Shown: positions 26,470-38,925, counted from the stretch's first letter. The stretch: 64,000 nt of DNA from Daphnia pulex (GCF_021134715.1 NC_060024.1:8494001-8558000); one strand, 5' to 3'. Notes: generated from the letters alone by a model not told the origin. Program-made: numbers and translations.

Positions 26470-29400
26470 CCTCGAAAAAAAAATAAATCTCCCAAGTTGA
26501 CCCGAACCAAACGCTCCGTTGTTCACCCAATATATCCTTTTTGGCTTGTTTACTCGCCCAGACGGAAAGCAGCGTCTATGGAGATAGAACTTACTACTGT
26601 TTCTTCTTCTTTTATTTTATACTGTGGGCTTTTTTTCCCCCGCGTTATATCCTCAAAGTCATGGATTATTCAAAACGCCACTCGCTGACCGACAGCACAT
26701 GTCCGCGCGACGGCAAACCCTGGGAAGAGGAGAGAGGACCTGCGGACCGTATACAACTAATACACAGAGAGGCGGAAGCAGAAAGAGAAACATCAGTGAG
26801 GGGACCCAAGGAAAAGAAAAGCCAAGACTTGATGTTGGCAAACTGCTGACCAGAACAGAATCAAAAGACCAACAGCCAGTACAAGCAAAGGAGTCCGTGT
26901 AGAAATAAAATCACGTAGATCCTAGCTAGCTGGTATAGTAGGTACACACACAGAGTATAAAACTATATACAGTCTCTGCTGCTGTCTCTCTCTCTCTTAT
27001 TTTCTCTTTTTCTCGGACATCTTTAAATGAAACACATGTAATATAGGGCTCCGACAGTTGACGGTGGAGTTCTTTGCTGAATTCTTGTTAGAATAAAAGT
27101 TTGAAAATTGTCGGAAACGCGGACGCGAGTTGAACTAGACGTTGGGATAGTCTGCGTTTTTCTAGCGAACTTTTCTCTCTTTCTCTTAGAGTTGAAATGC
27201 TGTACATGTGTCTAACTGCAAGATGCAAACTGAAAGGCATATTATTATATACGATGCATGTATCTATGCGCAAGTTTCATCCCCTCTGGATATATATATC
27301 AACTTGAAATCCATATCAAATCGGAACGATGTACTATATAAGCAAGTCGGTCTAGAAGCCGCGGCTCTCATCACTTGGCATTCAATGGCGACAATAAACC
27401 AAAAAAAGGACGGAAGAATAAAGGGCCTATCTTTCTTTCATTTTGCGCGTCGATTCAAAATGCTGTTCGATATTATAGCGTGGGTCGTGTATACATGCAC
27501 AGGGCAGTGTAAAGAACACACGCGGAAGATATATGTCAAAAGGGCTGCGCGCATAACACTACAGCCGCCACTGTGCACGGTCGGTTCAAGTTGTCACGTA
27601 TATTCTAAACGGCGCCGAGGCGTGCGCCCGGCCACTCGACGCAGCTCTACAACAGCACGGAACAGCATATCGCTATCTGTGGCGCGTGCCAGAACTGGTG
27701 TGCGCCAGACGACAGGAAGGGACTCCTCCTCATCGACACACCGAAAACACGCGGAGGCAACAACACAACAAGCTATATAGTGGGGTCATCATCGATAGAC
27801 CGTGAACAGGTGCGGGGTGTTGGGCGCGGTAGATGCGAAATGAAACGGAAAGGAAGCGACAGCTGCTGCTGCAGTTCATTCCAAAGCGCCGCTATAGAGG
27901 ACACGTGGTGGCGGTGAGATGCCAGCGGGGGCTTTTTGATGTCGTCAACTCGATAACACTTAAGACACTCGGGGCTGCCGTCGTCATCCCACAGAGAGTC
28001 AAACGGGAAAAACTTGACTTGAAAATCCAATCAGTTTTTTTTTCTTTTTTCTTATTTTTGTTTGTTCGGAGGAAAACGAGGAAAAATGTTCTTCCATGAT
28101 GCGCTGTTGTTTATAGGCCAATATGGATAATGATGTTGCGCATCGAGTCTAATATAGCGCGCACGAGGGATGGATGCGTCTCGGAGGTTATGTCAAAAAT
28201 AAGGACAGGGGGACGATTCTTTCGTATAAAAGAGAAAAAAAAAGATAGAAAATGAATGCAATATGCAAGCAAATCGCATCTTTTGAGGCGAGCGCTCTTG
28301 CATCGGCAAAAAGGAAAGCGCGGCCAACGCGACGAGAGCGGCAATCCGCGGACAGCATCAGGGACGTGAATTTGCGCTTTTCCATGTACAGCGAGGCACA
28401 AAAGTTCGATGGAGATTGCAGTGCTGGTAAAAGTTGAACGGCGGCATGTTGCCTTTAGAACCGCAGACGGAGGGAAGCGACTATATGCTGGCGAGGTAAA
28501 GAAAAAGAACATGCAGCTGCTTCTTATTTCACAGCCGAAAACCACAGCAGCTAGCATAGCATGTGTATATATATATACTTGTAGCGGGCAACAGTATGCC
28601 GGACTGCTGGCAGATATAGCTCTAAAGGTCTTTCGTTGATTCCATTCGTGTATAGTCCCTCCTTTTCGGCATAGTATACTGGCTCATGTCCCGCAGCAGC
28701 ATAGAGAAGCTAACCATCTCCCGCAATGTACCCGCGCCCTACTCTTGTACTGAAAAAGATTAACATAAATGCATCATGTTGAACGCACCGTCTTCAAAAC
28801 TCAAAGGTCGTAAAGTTTCCGTTAACTTTTCCTCTCCTCGTATGTACATATATAGCTCCATTAGATCCAGGATATAATGCCGGATGGACTTGTAGGGACC
28901 ATTGAACAGAAATTATCTTCTCACGTTCTCTAGATCTAGATGAGCGGAAAGCAAATTCTCTCTGATTTTGTAATTTAGGTATTTTTTTTTTCTTCAACGG
29001 GCCTGACGGCTCGGCTATGCTGAGGCCGTGTATTGGACTCTCAAAGTAGAATTCCAGCAAAAAAAAAATGGGCCTAGGAATCGGCAATGCACCAATGTCT
29101 AGCCCTTGCCCTTCTGTTGAAGGAGGAATCGGCGGGAAAACAAGAGGGCTTTGAGCGTGGATATCGATCGATAAACTTGTATAATTAAACGCATTCCAGC
29201 CAACAAAGTTCACAACCCATATCTACATGATTGTCGATGAGACCCGCCGATCTTTCCTTCCTTTTATTTCTGCCTTGTTGGGTAGCCATCGTGCTGTATA
29301 CCAGCTCCTTTTCTTTTCTTTTTCTTTTCCGCAAATGCCGCCAGCAAAGCAAAAGTACAGCGCTCCAGACGGAAAAATTCTTGATAGCCGATGTTTAGCA

Positions 29401-30500
29401 TATCGAGCGTGATATATCTGTACATCTAGATTTCTTATATGCAGGGTGCTGTGGACCCAAGGAATTTTGAGAATCGGCTCCTGTACGGACCGCCAGGCTG
29501 AGATTAATGCCTCGCCGTGCTGGCCGGTATCAAAAGGAGTCGGTTGTATTGTGCTCTCTTGTTGTATTCTATTATATTACCGAGAACATCTTGATAGATA
29601 AAGATGGCCGTCTTGACGTCGAGTCAAGAGACTCGTAGCAAAGAAACATGGGGCGTCTTATCCTACGTGTACATGTTTGTAGCTACGGGATGATCACCTA
29701 ATAAGATGGGACTCATTTGATCAAATTATCGCCCTATTTATTACATGCAGCTGTGGGCGTCTGTGCCTTTCTTCAGGGGAAAACACTCAGCGGCATCCGA
29801 TGACATTGCCATTTCAATAAATCAGATGGAATCAAGAAAAATCGCCAACTGACGGGTTTTAGATGGGGCTGAATATTGAATCAAGATATCTTTGCGATTC
29901 TATAGAGTAACAAGAAACTATTCACATGGAGCCAGCAGCTATATATACTAGGTTCTATGTAACCATTGCAGCTGTGCAAGGATCTCTCACCCATCAGTGC
30001 TGCGTAAGAAACAAACAAGATCAGCAGAACAGCGCAAGGAAGAGAGCGGGGCAATTATTCGCCTTGATCTGGCCCCGGGGTCCACTTAGTCAGAACTCAG
30101 AACATCAGCAGCAGCGCTACGCAAAGACCCAGTATATACACACGCACCCCGGCAGTTGGCAATCGGCCGCACTGACTGGTAAAGAAAGGAGCGGCATATC
30201 CTACGTTTTTCTACGTATATGTATAGACGATATCTGAGTCTTATAGAAGCGCATCATCACGGTCAGAGCAACACTGCTGTTCGCCTACAGCGTCGTTCTG
30301 TGTAATGGAAAGAGACGGATGTTGAAGAGGTTATTGAGAGAGAAAAATCTTAGATATTAATACAAACATCATCTGCAGTTACATCGTTAACTGATAAGAC
30401 CAGACACCCACCCCGTAGGCATTTCAACTGCTGTGTAGACAATGTATGTTGCGCTGGCGCTTAACGATATAAATTTTGTATAAAAATGATTAGTGTATAA

Positions 30501-32020
30501 AAACGTTCCTTTTATTTTTTGTGATTTTTTCTCTTCGTGTAGAGCCCCCGGCTTTTGGTTTGAAACCTCATCCAGCAAGTGCTCGAAATGGAATGTTTAC
30601 TTTTTGTTGATTGCTGAAAATGCTGATCACAGCAATTCACAAGTATATTTTCACCACCGTTTTTTACTTCAAAAAACTTAAAAAAAGGCATTCTAAATCG
30701 TTCTAAATAGTAACTTACAGTTACAGAAACAGAACGCTAAAACTCTATAGTTTATTACAGAATATAATAGCTATAGGAAAGTGAAAAACATTTTTTGCAA
30801 AACCAAATTTACCACGGTTTGTCTGTAATATAATTTCCTGCTGTGGAATTTTGTTTATTGCAAACTCTGTCAACTATAGGTACTTAAACGAAAGGGGTTA
30901 AAACCCATCAAAGAATTTCGATTGGAAATGGTTAGGATTTTGAATTCAAAATGTGTGTAGGCCTAATATGTAGAAAATCAAATCAAATGGGTTTGCTTCC
31001 GCTAGTAAAAGCAGGAATATGTATCCTAACTCCATCTCTTGCCAAATTTAGTTCCTCTATAGTAATATCACAATAATCCCCCCCCCCCATGAATTTGAGT
31101 CAAATTTTTAAATGGGGATCGTGGGCTATCGTGGGAGTGACGTATTCCCACAAGTAAAAAAGTTCACAAGTAAAGATAAATTAATTTATTTATTCCTAAG
31201 CGTTCATAAGTAAAAATGACTCAAATCACAGATAAAATGACCATAAATAAAATATGTCAATATTGAATAAATTATAGGTAATCTCTGGGTAAACTATACA
31301 GTATACATATTACGGGTAAAACATTTTCCATAAGTAACAATATCATAATAAATATCTGGTTAGGTTACATTACGTTAGATAATTTTTTTTTTACTTATAA
31401 AATATTTTAAATCTGCACGCTTTATTTATGAAACTATCTAAAGAGTTAGAGTGGTTCGAAGTTGCCATGTTGGATAGTTTTAATCCCAGGTTGATGCAAC
31501 CTCAAACCAAAAATCATTGACATTGTCTATAAGAAATGGGTACGAAAGGAAGGACGATCAAGGAAGGGGAGAATAGAGTGCGGAAGAAAGGGGTTGGTCC
31601 ATTTTTTTTCACTCTCTTTTGTAGAGCTATAGAATACTGGTACCGCCACTCATTTGACGAGCCCTTCCATTGCTTTTTTTTCTCTGGAAGTGAAGCCTGC
31701 TTGCCTGCCCTGCTCCTTAGCTATAAGCGCCACGGCGGGTGTGTGAGGAAGAAGGGTATAGGAATGGAGGGAAAAGTGGAGAAGTGGCAAGGCGCGAGAT
31801 CGATATCTTAGCTCCGATTTTCACTATCGATTCGTAAACTTGGCTTCCCCAGAGAAAATTTCCGAGAGGAGGAGTTAACATGGCAGTGGCGCTACCAGTA
31901 TTCTATAGCTCTGCTCTTTTGTCTTTCCATTCGTTCTTCGGGAGTTCAGGGTTTGTTTTATTTAGCCGTTTTATCTGGCAACGCAGCGTGGCGAAGCAAA
32001 TGCGGTTGTGTTAGGGATAC
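30501..32020. other. AT-rich intergenic DNA
   Basis: AT-rich, with several repeats of an ACAAGTAAA-type word between 31150 and 31350. No gene or recognisable transposon coding sequence was seen. Confidence 0.5.
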
Positions 32021-32021
32021 C

Positions 32022-32412
32022 AATTACCAGAGATAAGGAGATGGTCAACTCAATGGGAAAGCCAGCAAACGACGCCACCCCATTTATTCACCCGTCCAGA
32101 ACCCACCCTAAAACTATCTCCCTACCACCCTTCGCGCTTCACCAGCGCTACGCTAGCGCTACGCTACCGACCACTGCCCGTAACATTGTCAGCAACGGCG
32201 GCTACCTTTAAACCAGATGAAGGGGGGGGGGGGGGTTTCGTCTTTGGGGAACTGCGTTGCCCACAATGTTACGGGCAGCGGGCGCTAACGTAGCGCTGGT
32301 GAAGCTGGTGAAGTTTTAGTGTGGGTTCTGGACGGGTGAATAAATGGGGCGGCGTCGTCTGCTGGCTTTCCCATTGAGTTTGCCATCTCGTTTTTATCTC
32401 TGCCAATTACCA
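32022..32412. mobile_element. Foldback/MITE-like inverted repeat
   Basis: Two imperfect inverted arms (about 32022-32195 and 32255-32412) share matching blocks in reverse complement. These include the GAGATGG, CTCAATGGGAAAGCCAGCA and CCATTTATTCACCCGTCCAG regions, the GCTACG/AGCGC region, and CTGCCCGTAACATTGT. The loop contains a run of 14 G. No coding capacity is seen. A non-autonomous DNA transposon is the simplest reading; a clear target-site duplication was not identified. Confidence 0.75.
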
Positions 32413-32504
32413 AGGTCATGGTATAATAGTTGTAAGGTAGGCGGACTCCTATCTCACGAAAGTGTCGTGTTTTTCAGCAATGTAGATAGTGCTACGATCA
32501 GGCA

Positions 32505-35030
32505 GTAAAACTGAAATGGTAAACTGAACTGAAATGGTAAACTGAACTGAAATGAAATAGTAATAAAAATAATGTATTGCATTCGATATTTGGTAGCGCC
32601 TTTTCCATATGAGTGATCAAAGGCGCTACTATCTCTGACAAAATAAAAAATAGAGATATCAGTTTACATAGGCCACATTGAATAAGAAGGTTTTCAGTTT
32701 TGATCTGAACTGTGAAAGGGAAACTTGAGGAGTGTGGGGGTAAAGAGCTAGTAGGCGCAGCTCAACACGGAGGGAATTCCATATCCGAGGAGCAGCAACA
32801 GAAAAGGCACGGTCGCCAAAACTCTTCGTACGGCTACGGGGGGGAGAAAAGAATAAGCTGGGATGAGGAGCGAGTGTCACGACCAGATTCACGTATTTTG
32901 ATTAGGTCACTCAAATACAGGGGAGCCATGCCGATCAAGCAGCAGAACACAAGCGATGCTATCCTGAACACTATTCGCTGCATAACAGGAAGCCAGTGGA
33001 GGAAGCGAAGAACCGGTGTGATGGATTCACAACGACGAACGCTACAAATTAGTCGAGCTGCAGAATTCTGTACTCGCTGAAGTTTGGCGATGCGCACGGT
33101 AGGTAGACCGACGAGTTAGGCATCGCCATAGTCTAGTTGCGACAGCACAAAGGCCCGGACCAGCTGAACGACAGCGGATTGGGAAAGGAACTTGATCCTA
33201 GCTATTCGCCTGAGATGGTAGTAGGCTTTTTTGCAGGAGGAGTTGATCTGCGCTTCCATTGAAAGGTGAGAGTCGAGCAGCACATCGAGATTTTGAACCA
33301 CTGGGGAGGGAAAAATGTTGGCACCACCAACCACTAGCGGAATCGATGAGATCAGTTGCTTCTCAACTCTATCTTTGGTAGATACGAGGAGAGCATCAGT
33401 CTTGTCCTCGTTCATTTTGAGGCGATTGGCAGCAAGCCACTTTCCCTGGTCGGCGAGGCAGGCCGTTAGGTTGTTGCAGGTCTGCAGCCAACCGTTGCTG
33501 GTCGGCTGCAGATGGCGATGGGATAAAAGACTCGTATTCCTGAGAATCGTCAGCGAAGTAATGATCGGAGATGCCCGCTGATTCTGCGATCTCGTGCATG
33601 GGAGAATAGTATAGAATGTACAAAATCGGACCTAGCATGGAAACTTGGGGAACACCATAGATTAGGGGGGTTGGAGTTGAAGTGACGCCACCAACACTGA
33701 CTGACTGCCGCCTTCCGTCCAGATACGAGGTGAACGCCAACATGCAAGAGCAAGGCCAGAGACACCAAAACGAGAAGACAGGCAATCCAGTAGAATACCA
33801 TGGTCGATGGTGTCGAAAGCAGCGCTTTGATCCAGAAGAGTGAGAATGACAGCATTGCCGTTGTCAACAGACGATAGGAGATCGTTCAAGACTTTTAGAA
33901 GGGCAGTTTCAGTGGAACGAGCAGCTCTGTAAGCAGATTGCACGGAGACAAACAGAGACTGGGATTCTAGGTGGGAGTAGCTGTTTAGGAACGATACGTT
34001 TGAGAAGTTTGGAGAGAAAAGAGAGATGGGACACAGGTCTATAATTAGAGAGCACATCAGGGTCAAGGCCTTGTTTTTTTCAATAATGGAGTGATTAGAG
34101 CGAGTTTCATTTCACGAGGAAAAATTCCAGAAGAGAGAGAAAAATTAATAATGTTCGTTATAGGAGGAGCCAAAACAGGCAAACATTCCTTTAGAACAAA
34201 AGTTGGTATTAGATCAATAGGGGAGGACTTGGAAGGGCAGGACAAAATAAGAGACGAAATATCATGAACGTTTACTGCTGAGAAAGTTGAGAAGGCAGCA
34301 ACAGGTCTTGGGGCCTCCGGCATCCAGCTGCTGGTGACTGCATCAAGGGTCGCCCGAATTGCAGCGATCTTGGAAACGAAGAAATGACTGAACCGTTCAA
34401 CCACAGCAGCCAGGGAGTAATGGGCAGGCAGACGGAGGCCAGGCTTGGCGAGGAGCAGCGAATCCGCTAGTTTGAATTGCGAAGTCTTCTTTCCAGACGC
34501 TTCCAAAATCTTGGCTTCGAGGAAGGACGTCTTTGCTAGTTTTATCATGCCTTGTAGATTTCGCAGCTCGCTTTTCATGATTTGCTTGTCGATCGTCAGC
34601 TTAGTTGTTTTCCAGCGCCTCTCCAGCCTCCGCACATTCCTTCTGCCGAAATGAATCTCTTCGTTGTCCCATAAATTATCTGGACGGACAGTGAAACTCC
34701 TGCTGATCAGTGGGGCGTGTGAGTTCAGAACGCTGGCTAGGCCAGTGTTGCACTGCAGCAGAGCACTCTTACAGTCACCAGCTGGGAAAGTGAGAAGTGG
34801 CAGTGCCGATAGGTCGGAGTGGAAGGAGCTGAAGTCAATTGATTTCAGCTCTCTGAACACCACTTTCTTGACAGGGCGCAGCGGGCGGTATGCTTTAGCG
34901 CACCAGTGTACTGCACGATGGTCACTGACGAAGTCGGAAACAAAACAATCAACTATGGAATTGTCGGTTAATCGCGACATCACCAAATCCAGAATGTGGC
35001 CACCGACGGGGCTTGCGTTCGAAACATGCT
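32505..35030 (-). mobile_element. L2-type non-LTR retrotransposon, 5'-truncated and frameshifted
   Basis: Minus-strand fragments in several frames give, in order, the C-terminal part of an AP-type endonuclease (GGHILDLVMSR, SDHRAVHW), a reverse transcriptase (QSAYRAARSTETALL, AAFDTIDH, GVPQVSMLGP, YFADDSQ), the thumb region (LDSHLSMEAQINSSCKKAYY) and the C-terminal FGDRAFSVAAPRIWNSL motif typical of L2-clade elements. A hairpin with a GGCGCTAC stem (about 32590-32630) and a short tandem tail (about 32506-32560) mark the 3' end. At least four frame breaks make it inactive. The 5' end abuts the gypsy fragment at about 35030. Confidence 0.85.
32659..35030 (-). pseudogene. L2-type endonuclease/reverse transcriptase remnant
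   Basis: Coding part of the L2-like element. The longest intact piece is 34063-34986 (about 307 residues), followed by overlapping pieces in shifted frames at 33662-34066, 33396-33785, 33116-33415, 32834-33097 and 32659-32892. The RT GVPQG motif has Val in place of the second Gly. The active-site ADD is retained. The stop at 32659 is likely the native C-terminus. Confidence 0.82.
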
Positions 35031-35039
35031 GAAAGCGCG

Positions 35040-36935
35040 CGTTTGAAAGTCCCTGTTCTTAATATACGAACTTCTTCTCTCAATTTACGACGTAAAGATT
35101 TGTTAGAATTTGTAGACGGCATTGATGTCGATCCGGAGAAAACCATCATCGTTAAAGAAGATCAGCAGGATAAGCCAGCCTGTGCATTTATGCACTCGGA
35201 TGGTGAAAAACTGTCAGCAGCGGAGAGAGATGCGGTTTGCCAGCTTTTGGCACGACGTTGGCGGTGCTTCCCACCAGCAGATGGCAATTTAGGATCTACA
35301 GACATGACCAAACTTGCCATCGACACCGGCGATGCTCGTCTAATAAGCTGCGTGCCGTATCGCATATCTGCTGCAGAAAGGAGGATCACCACCGAGAAGA
35401 TAGCTGCAATGCTCAAACAAGGCATCATTCGCCCTTCTTTTAGTCCTTGGGTTGCTCCGGTGGTAATAGTTAAGAAAAAATCGGGTGACTACAGGTTTTG
35501 TATAGACTATTGACGTTTAAACGCTGTAACAAAGAGAGATGTTTACCCTCTACCCCGCATGGACGACGAATTTGGTCGTATCACCGGTGCAAAGTTTTTC
35601 TCAAGTGTAGACTTAATGTCTGGGTACTGGCAAGTACCGGTTGCGGAAGCCGAAACATGCAAAACCGCATTTGTGACCCCAGATGGCCTGTATGAATTTG
35701 TTCTTTTGCCTTTGGTTTAAACAATGCCCCATTTACTTTTCAAAGGCTAATGAATCGTGTGCTTGCCCGTCTTAAGTGGCAAATGTGCCTCATATATCTA
35801 GACGATGTTCTTGATTTTTGGTAAATCCTTTGAGGAGCACCAAGAGCGATTATACTGTGTGTTGAAGGCTCTAGAAAAAGCCGGATTAACGTTAAACGTT
35901 TCAAAATTCATTTTCGCGACTAAAATTATTTTTCATTTAGGTCACATAATTGACAAAAACGGAATACGGCCGGATCCTGCAAATGTAAGTTCCCTGGTCA
36001 ACTTTAAAGTCAACATAGCATCAAGACACTGAGAGCCTTCCTTTGGCCTTGCATCTTTTTATCGCCGTTTCATTCCGGAATTGGCCATGTTAGAGCATCC
36101 ACTGAACAGCCTTTTGAAAAAGAATCCGCTTGGAACTGGAGTGAGACGCAAGAACAACGCAAGAAACACCAAAAGAGAGTCGGCTGTGTCGGGACCTGTG
36201 CTGGCACACTTTGATGAGAAAATCGACGTGATCGTTCAAACAGACACGAGCCTAGTAGGTCTTGGTGCCGTTTTAATTCAAGACGCTGGAGATGGGCCGC
36301 GGCCAGTCGCATTCATCAAACTGGCCGAAGCAGAAGGAATGCAAATAAGCTGGAGTGTTTAGCCATCGTGTGGGCCCTAAAAAAATTACGCCCGTATGTG
36401 CATGGCCGACGCTTTTCTGTCTGCACATACAGCTCAACTGTTAGTTGGCTATAAATAAAGATGAATCCTGTATTGGACCCAGCGGATCCGCAATCGGTCA
36501 TGTAGTTTGCATTCTTGATAGTAAAAAGCCGACAGGCATGAGCATGATGAAATTGGCATTCCAAAAACAAATGGATGGCCAATTACGCCCTATATTTTCC
36601 GCTTTGAATGAAAAAACCACGGGAAAATGATAGCAGAACAATTTAAAATCCATGGGAAAGTTTCGTGTAAAGTAAATTCCTCGCAGGGTCGTAAATTTCT
36701 CTTATGTGTCCCTTCTATGTTAAGAAGAAAAATAATTGAATTTTGCCATGATGACCCCTCTTCTTCTCATATGGGAATAGATAAAACTATTGCTCGAGTC
36801 TCGGAACGATATTGGTGGCCTAAATTCAGGGTAAGTGTTCGTAAATATGTTTTGTCTTGCAATTATTGTCAATCCATAAATGTACAGTACCCACCACAAA
36901 TATTGGCTCATCCCCTGCCAATTGTGGTGTTTTAA
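35040..36935 (+). pseudogene. Degenerate Ty3/gypsy pol fragment (RT, RNase H, integrase zinc finger)
   Basis: An open stretch to 35513 carries the RT entry (PYRISAAERR, GIIRPSFSPWVAPVVIVKKK, CIDY) and is closed by an in-frame TGA. The RT continues (VYPLPRMDDEF, FFSSVDLMSGYWQV), followed by single-base frame changes near 35718 and near 35813 beside the YLDDV active site. An RNase H segment follows (VIVQTDTSLVGLGAVLIQ, about 36230-36290), then broken sequence. The last piece is an HHCC integrase zinc finger (HMGIDKT, RYWWPK, CNYCQS, 36700-36890). No integrase core, LTR or gag is visible, so only an inactive internal fragment remains. Confidence 0.88.
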
Positions 36936-37924
36936 CCCGCGCGAGATAGGCCCTACGGTGTCTCGCACGGGAATTTTTTTTAAATACTAATTTAAATCGT
37001 AGAGCCATCGTTTTATTTTCATCAGAAAGATAAAGAACTCTTCTTCATTTTTCTGATTTTTATTTCTAATATTATTCACGGGTTGAAGGAGATATTTGAT
37101 AGACCACAATTATTGGCTCACCTACGGGAAATCTAGCTCAGCGTGTCCCTAACCCGCGGCATATCCCGAGGGTAAATGGTGACAAAAAAAGTTTTTTTGT
37201 CACCATTTCCCCTTTTTTTTGTTTCCCGCCATACCCTCGGGATATACTTGTTATGTTTAAATTAAATGTGATTGATTGCAAATATAGATAATTAAATTAT
37301 AAGTATATAAATAACATTACATTTTTAAATTATGGCATTCTGGATTTCTTTTTCAAAGTTATCCTCTGGGGAAGTTTAACTTCCTGTTAACCGCCAACGG
37401 ACCTTACTCGTTAGTTAACATTCCGATGAGTGATAATTAGGTTTCATCTTCATAAACTCTGCTCTAGCAAATGTAGTGCATTTTAGAATTCTAGTTGAAA
37501 TTAGAACAATGGCACGTCATACTGTAAAGACGAAAGAGTGGATTCGTGAAGTTTCAAATTTATTTTCCAAAATCGAACTCTACCAAATTATCACGTGAAC
37601 GAAAAACATGCAGTGCTTGTGGAAGCTCTTTTCCCGAAAGCAGGTAATGTAAATGTATGAACGAGTAATAGTGACAGTAATTAACTTCTGTATAAATCGT
37701 TAAAGTAAAAATTTATATTTAAATAAATAAAATCCAAACAAGAAAAATGAAATGTAATCTGATTAGCGTAACAATCATTTTCCCGTAATTTGTGGTAAAT
37801 TTGTAATCACACGTACATGTTTTTGTTAAGAATTGCATAATTTAAACAATTTAAAACATAATTTAATATTTACATACTATACAACAGTTAGCCAGTCAAG
37901 CAAAAAAAGGAAGAAAAGGTCTCA
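36936..37924. other. AT-rich DNA with a compound hairpin
   Basis: No gene seen. A nested inverted repeat lies at 37161-37245. A short frame at 37510-37600 (MARHTVKTKEWIREV) is interrupted and was not identified. Confidence 0.4.
37161..37245. repeat. Nested inverted repeat (hairpin)
   Basis: Outer arms ATATCCCGAGGGTA (37161-37174) and its reverse complement (37232-37245) enclose inner arms AAATGGTGACAAAAAAA (37174-37190) and its reverse complement (37192-37208). The inner loop is a single base. It could be the end of a foldback element or a cruciform-forming site. Confidence 0.8.
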
Positions 37925-38469
37925 ATCTAAGCTGTCCAGTGAATATTTTAGATGCAGGCCAGATTATTCGCCAGTTATGGGACAATCTTTCCGAATCTAC
38001 CATTTTAAATTGTTGGCGTCATTCTAAATACCTTTAGCATTTACACGAGCTTTCGACACCTGAACCTTGGCCAGCCAATTATAAGCAGGTGGAAACGATT
38101 GTGCGTGAATTGACCGAAGCAATTTCAAATGTCCATTTTTCAGCTGGTTTTTCCGATCTTATTGACGGCAATGAGGCCCATCTAGTTAAACGGTGGGTCA
38201 GTTTCGAGGATGACCCTGAGATGTTTGCAAGTGATAATTTTCTGCTAGCTTCGGAGGTGGATGAATTTTTAAATGTATCCGTTGCAGAAACCTTCGTTTC
38301 AATCAGCCCTTGCGATAGTCATCTCATTAGTCAGGATCAGATCTGATCTCGAAATGGAATTGCTTCTTAATTTGTTGAAATATGCGTCTGAAGCAATAAG
38401 TATGCCCATTAATGACCCCGTTCTGCTTCAACTTGCCAAAACGTTGCGTGATCATATTCTAAATGTTTA
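37925..38469 (+). pseudogene. Tigger/pogo-like transposase C-terminal relic
   Basis: A reading frame gives NILDAGQIIRQLWD and then STILNCWRHSKYL before a stop. This matches the helix-rich end of CENP-B/jerky/Tigger DDE transposases, where a Thr-Ile-x-Asn-Cys-Trp-Arg motif is characteristic. The same frame continues past the stop with PEPWPANYKQVETIVREL and an acidic segment (38220-38300). A frame change leads to a C-terminal tail ending at 38469. The N-terminal DNA-binding part and terminal repeats were not seen. Family assignment rests on motif recognition only. Confidence 0.55.
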
Positions 38470-38917
38470 ACTCTCTGTTTGTTTTCATCATTTGATATTA
38501 TTTCTAGTCTAACACCAGATGAGAATACAGAGACAACAAGGGACGAGACAAAGGTTCTAGGTTCAAACCCAGAACTCGACTGACTATCACCGAGAGGGAG
38601 AGCAAGGTTAAAAGGAAGAAGCAAGGTTAAACAAGGTGACACACTACATTAGGCCATCTAGGGTTAAGCAATTAAACCATTAACCCCACAATCAATAGAG
38701 GGCTGAAACGATCGTGACATTATTTCTACTTTATTCTACATCTTTATTATTTTCTACTCGTTTTTAGTAGTAAATATATTTTTTTAAAGCCAAGTGTTAA
38801 TAAGAATCAGTCATCACCATCACTTTCTATTTAGTACTAATTCATTTGACCAGTTATGCAACAATCCAATTATACGACCGCCGCACCAAGTGGTCGCATA
38901 AGTGGACCGTCACTGTA
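38470..38917. other. Non-coding DNA left of the I/R1-type LINE
   Basis: No gene seen. It includes a T-arm-like stem (38550-38580), but no complete tRNA or SINE promoter. Confidence 0.4.
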
Positions 38918-38925
38918 TCATGACT
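38918..38925. repeat. Target-site duplication of the 6-kb LINE, left copy
   Basis: TCATGACT here matches TCATGACT at 44967-44974 exactly. The two copies flank the poly(A)-side and 5' ends of the LINE. Confidence 0.75.

Larger units (their letters stand above)
22974..30500. other. Non-coding region upstream of the Ig gene
   Basis: No gene could be supported on either strand. It likely includes the promoter and 5' UTR of the Ig gene, but no transcription start could be fixed. It is rich in TATATA runs, TATAGGC-like words and microsatellites, including (GT)8 at 24921-24936 and (CT)n at 26451-26469. Open frames up to 190 residues (27208-27780) have no recognisable domain. Confidence 0.5.

Noticed and set aside
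27208..27780. 190-codon open frame
   Set aside because: No recognisable motif, and it lies in a region where long open frames arise by chance from stop-poor simple sequence.
38550..38580. T-arm-like sequence GGTTCAAACCC, possible tRNA or SINE promoter
   Set aside because: The T-stem pairs poorly and no A box, anticodon arm or acceptor stem is present.
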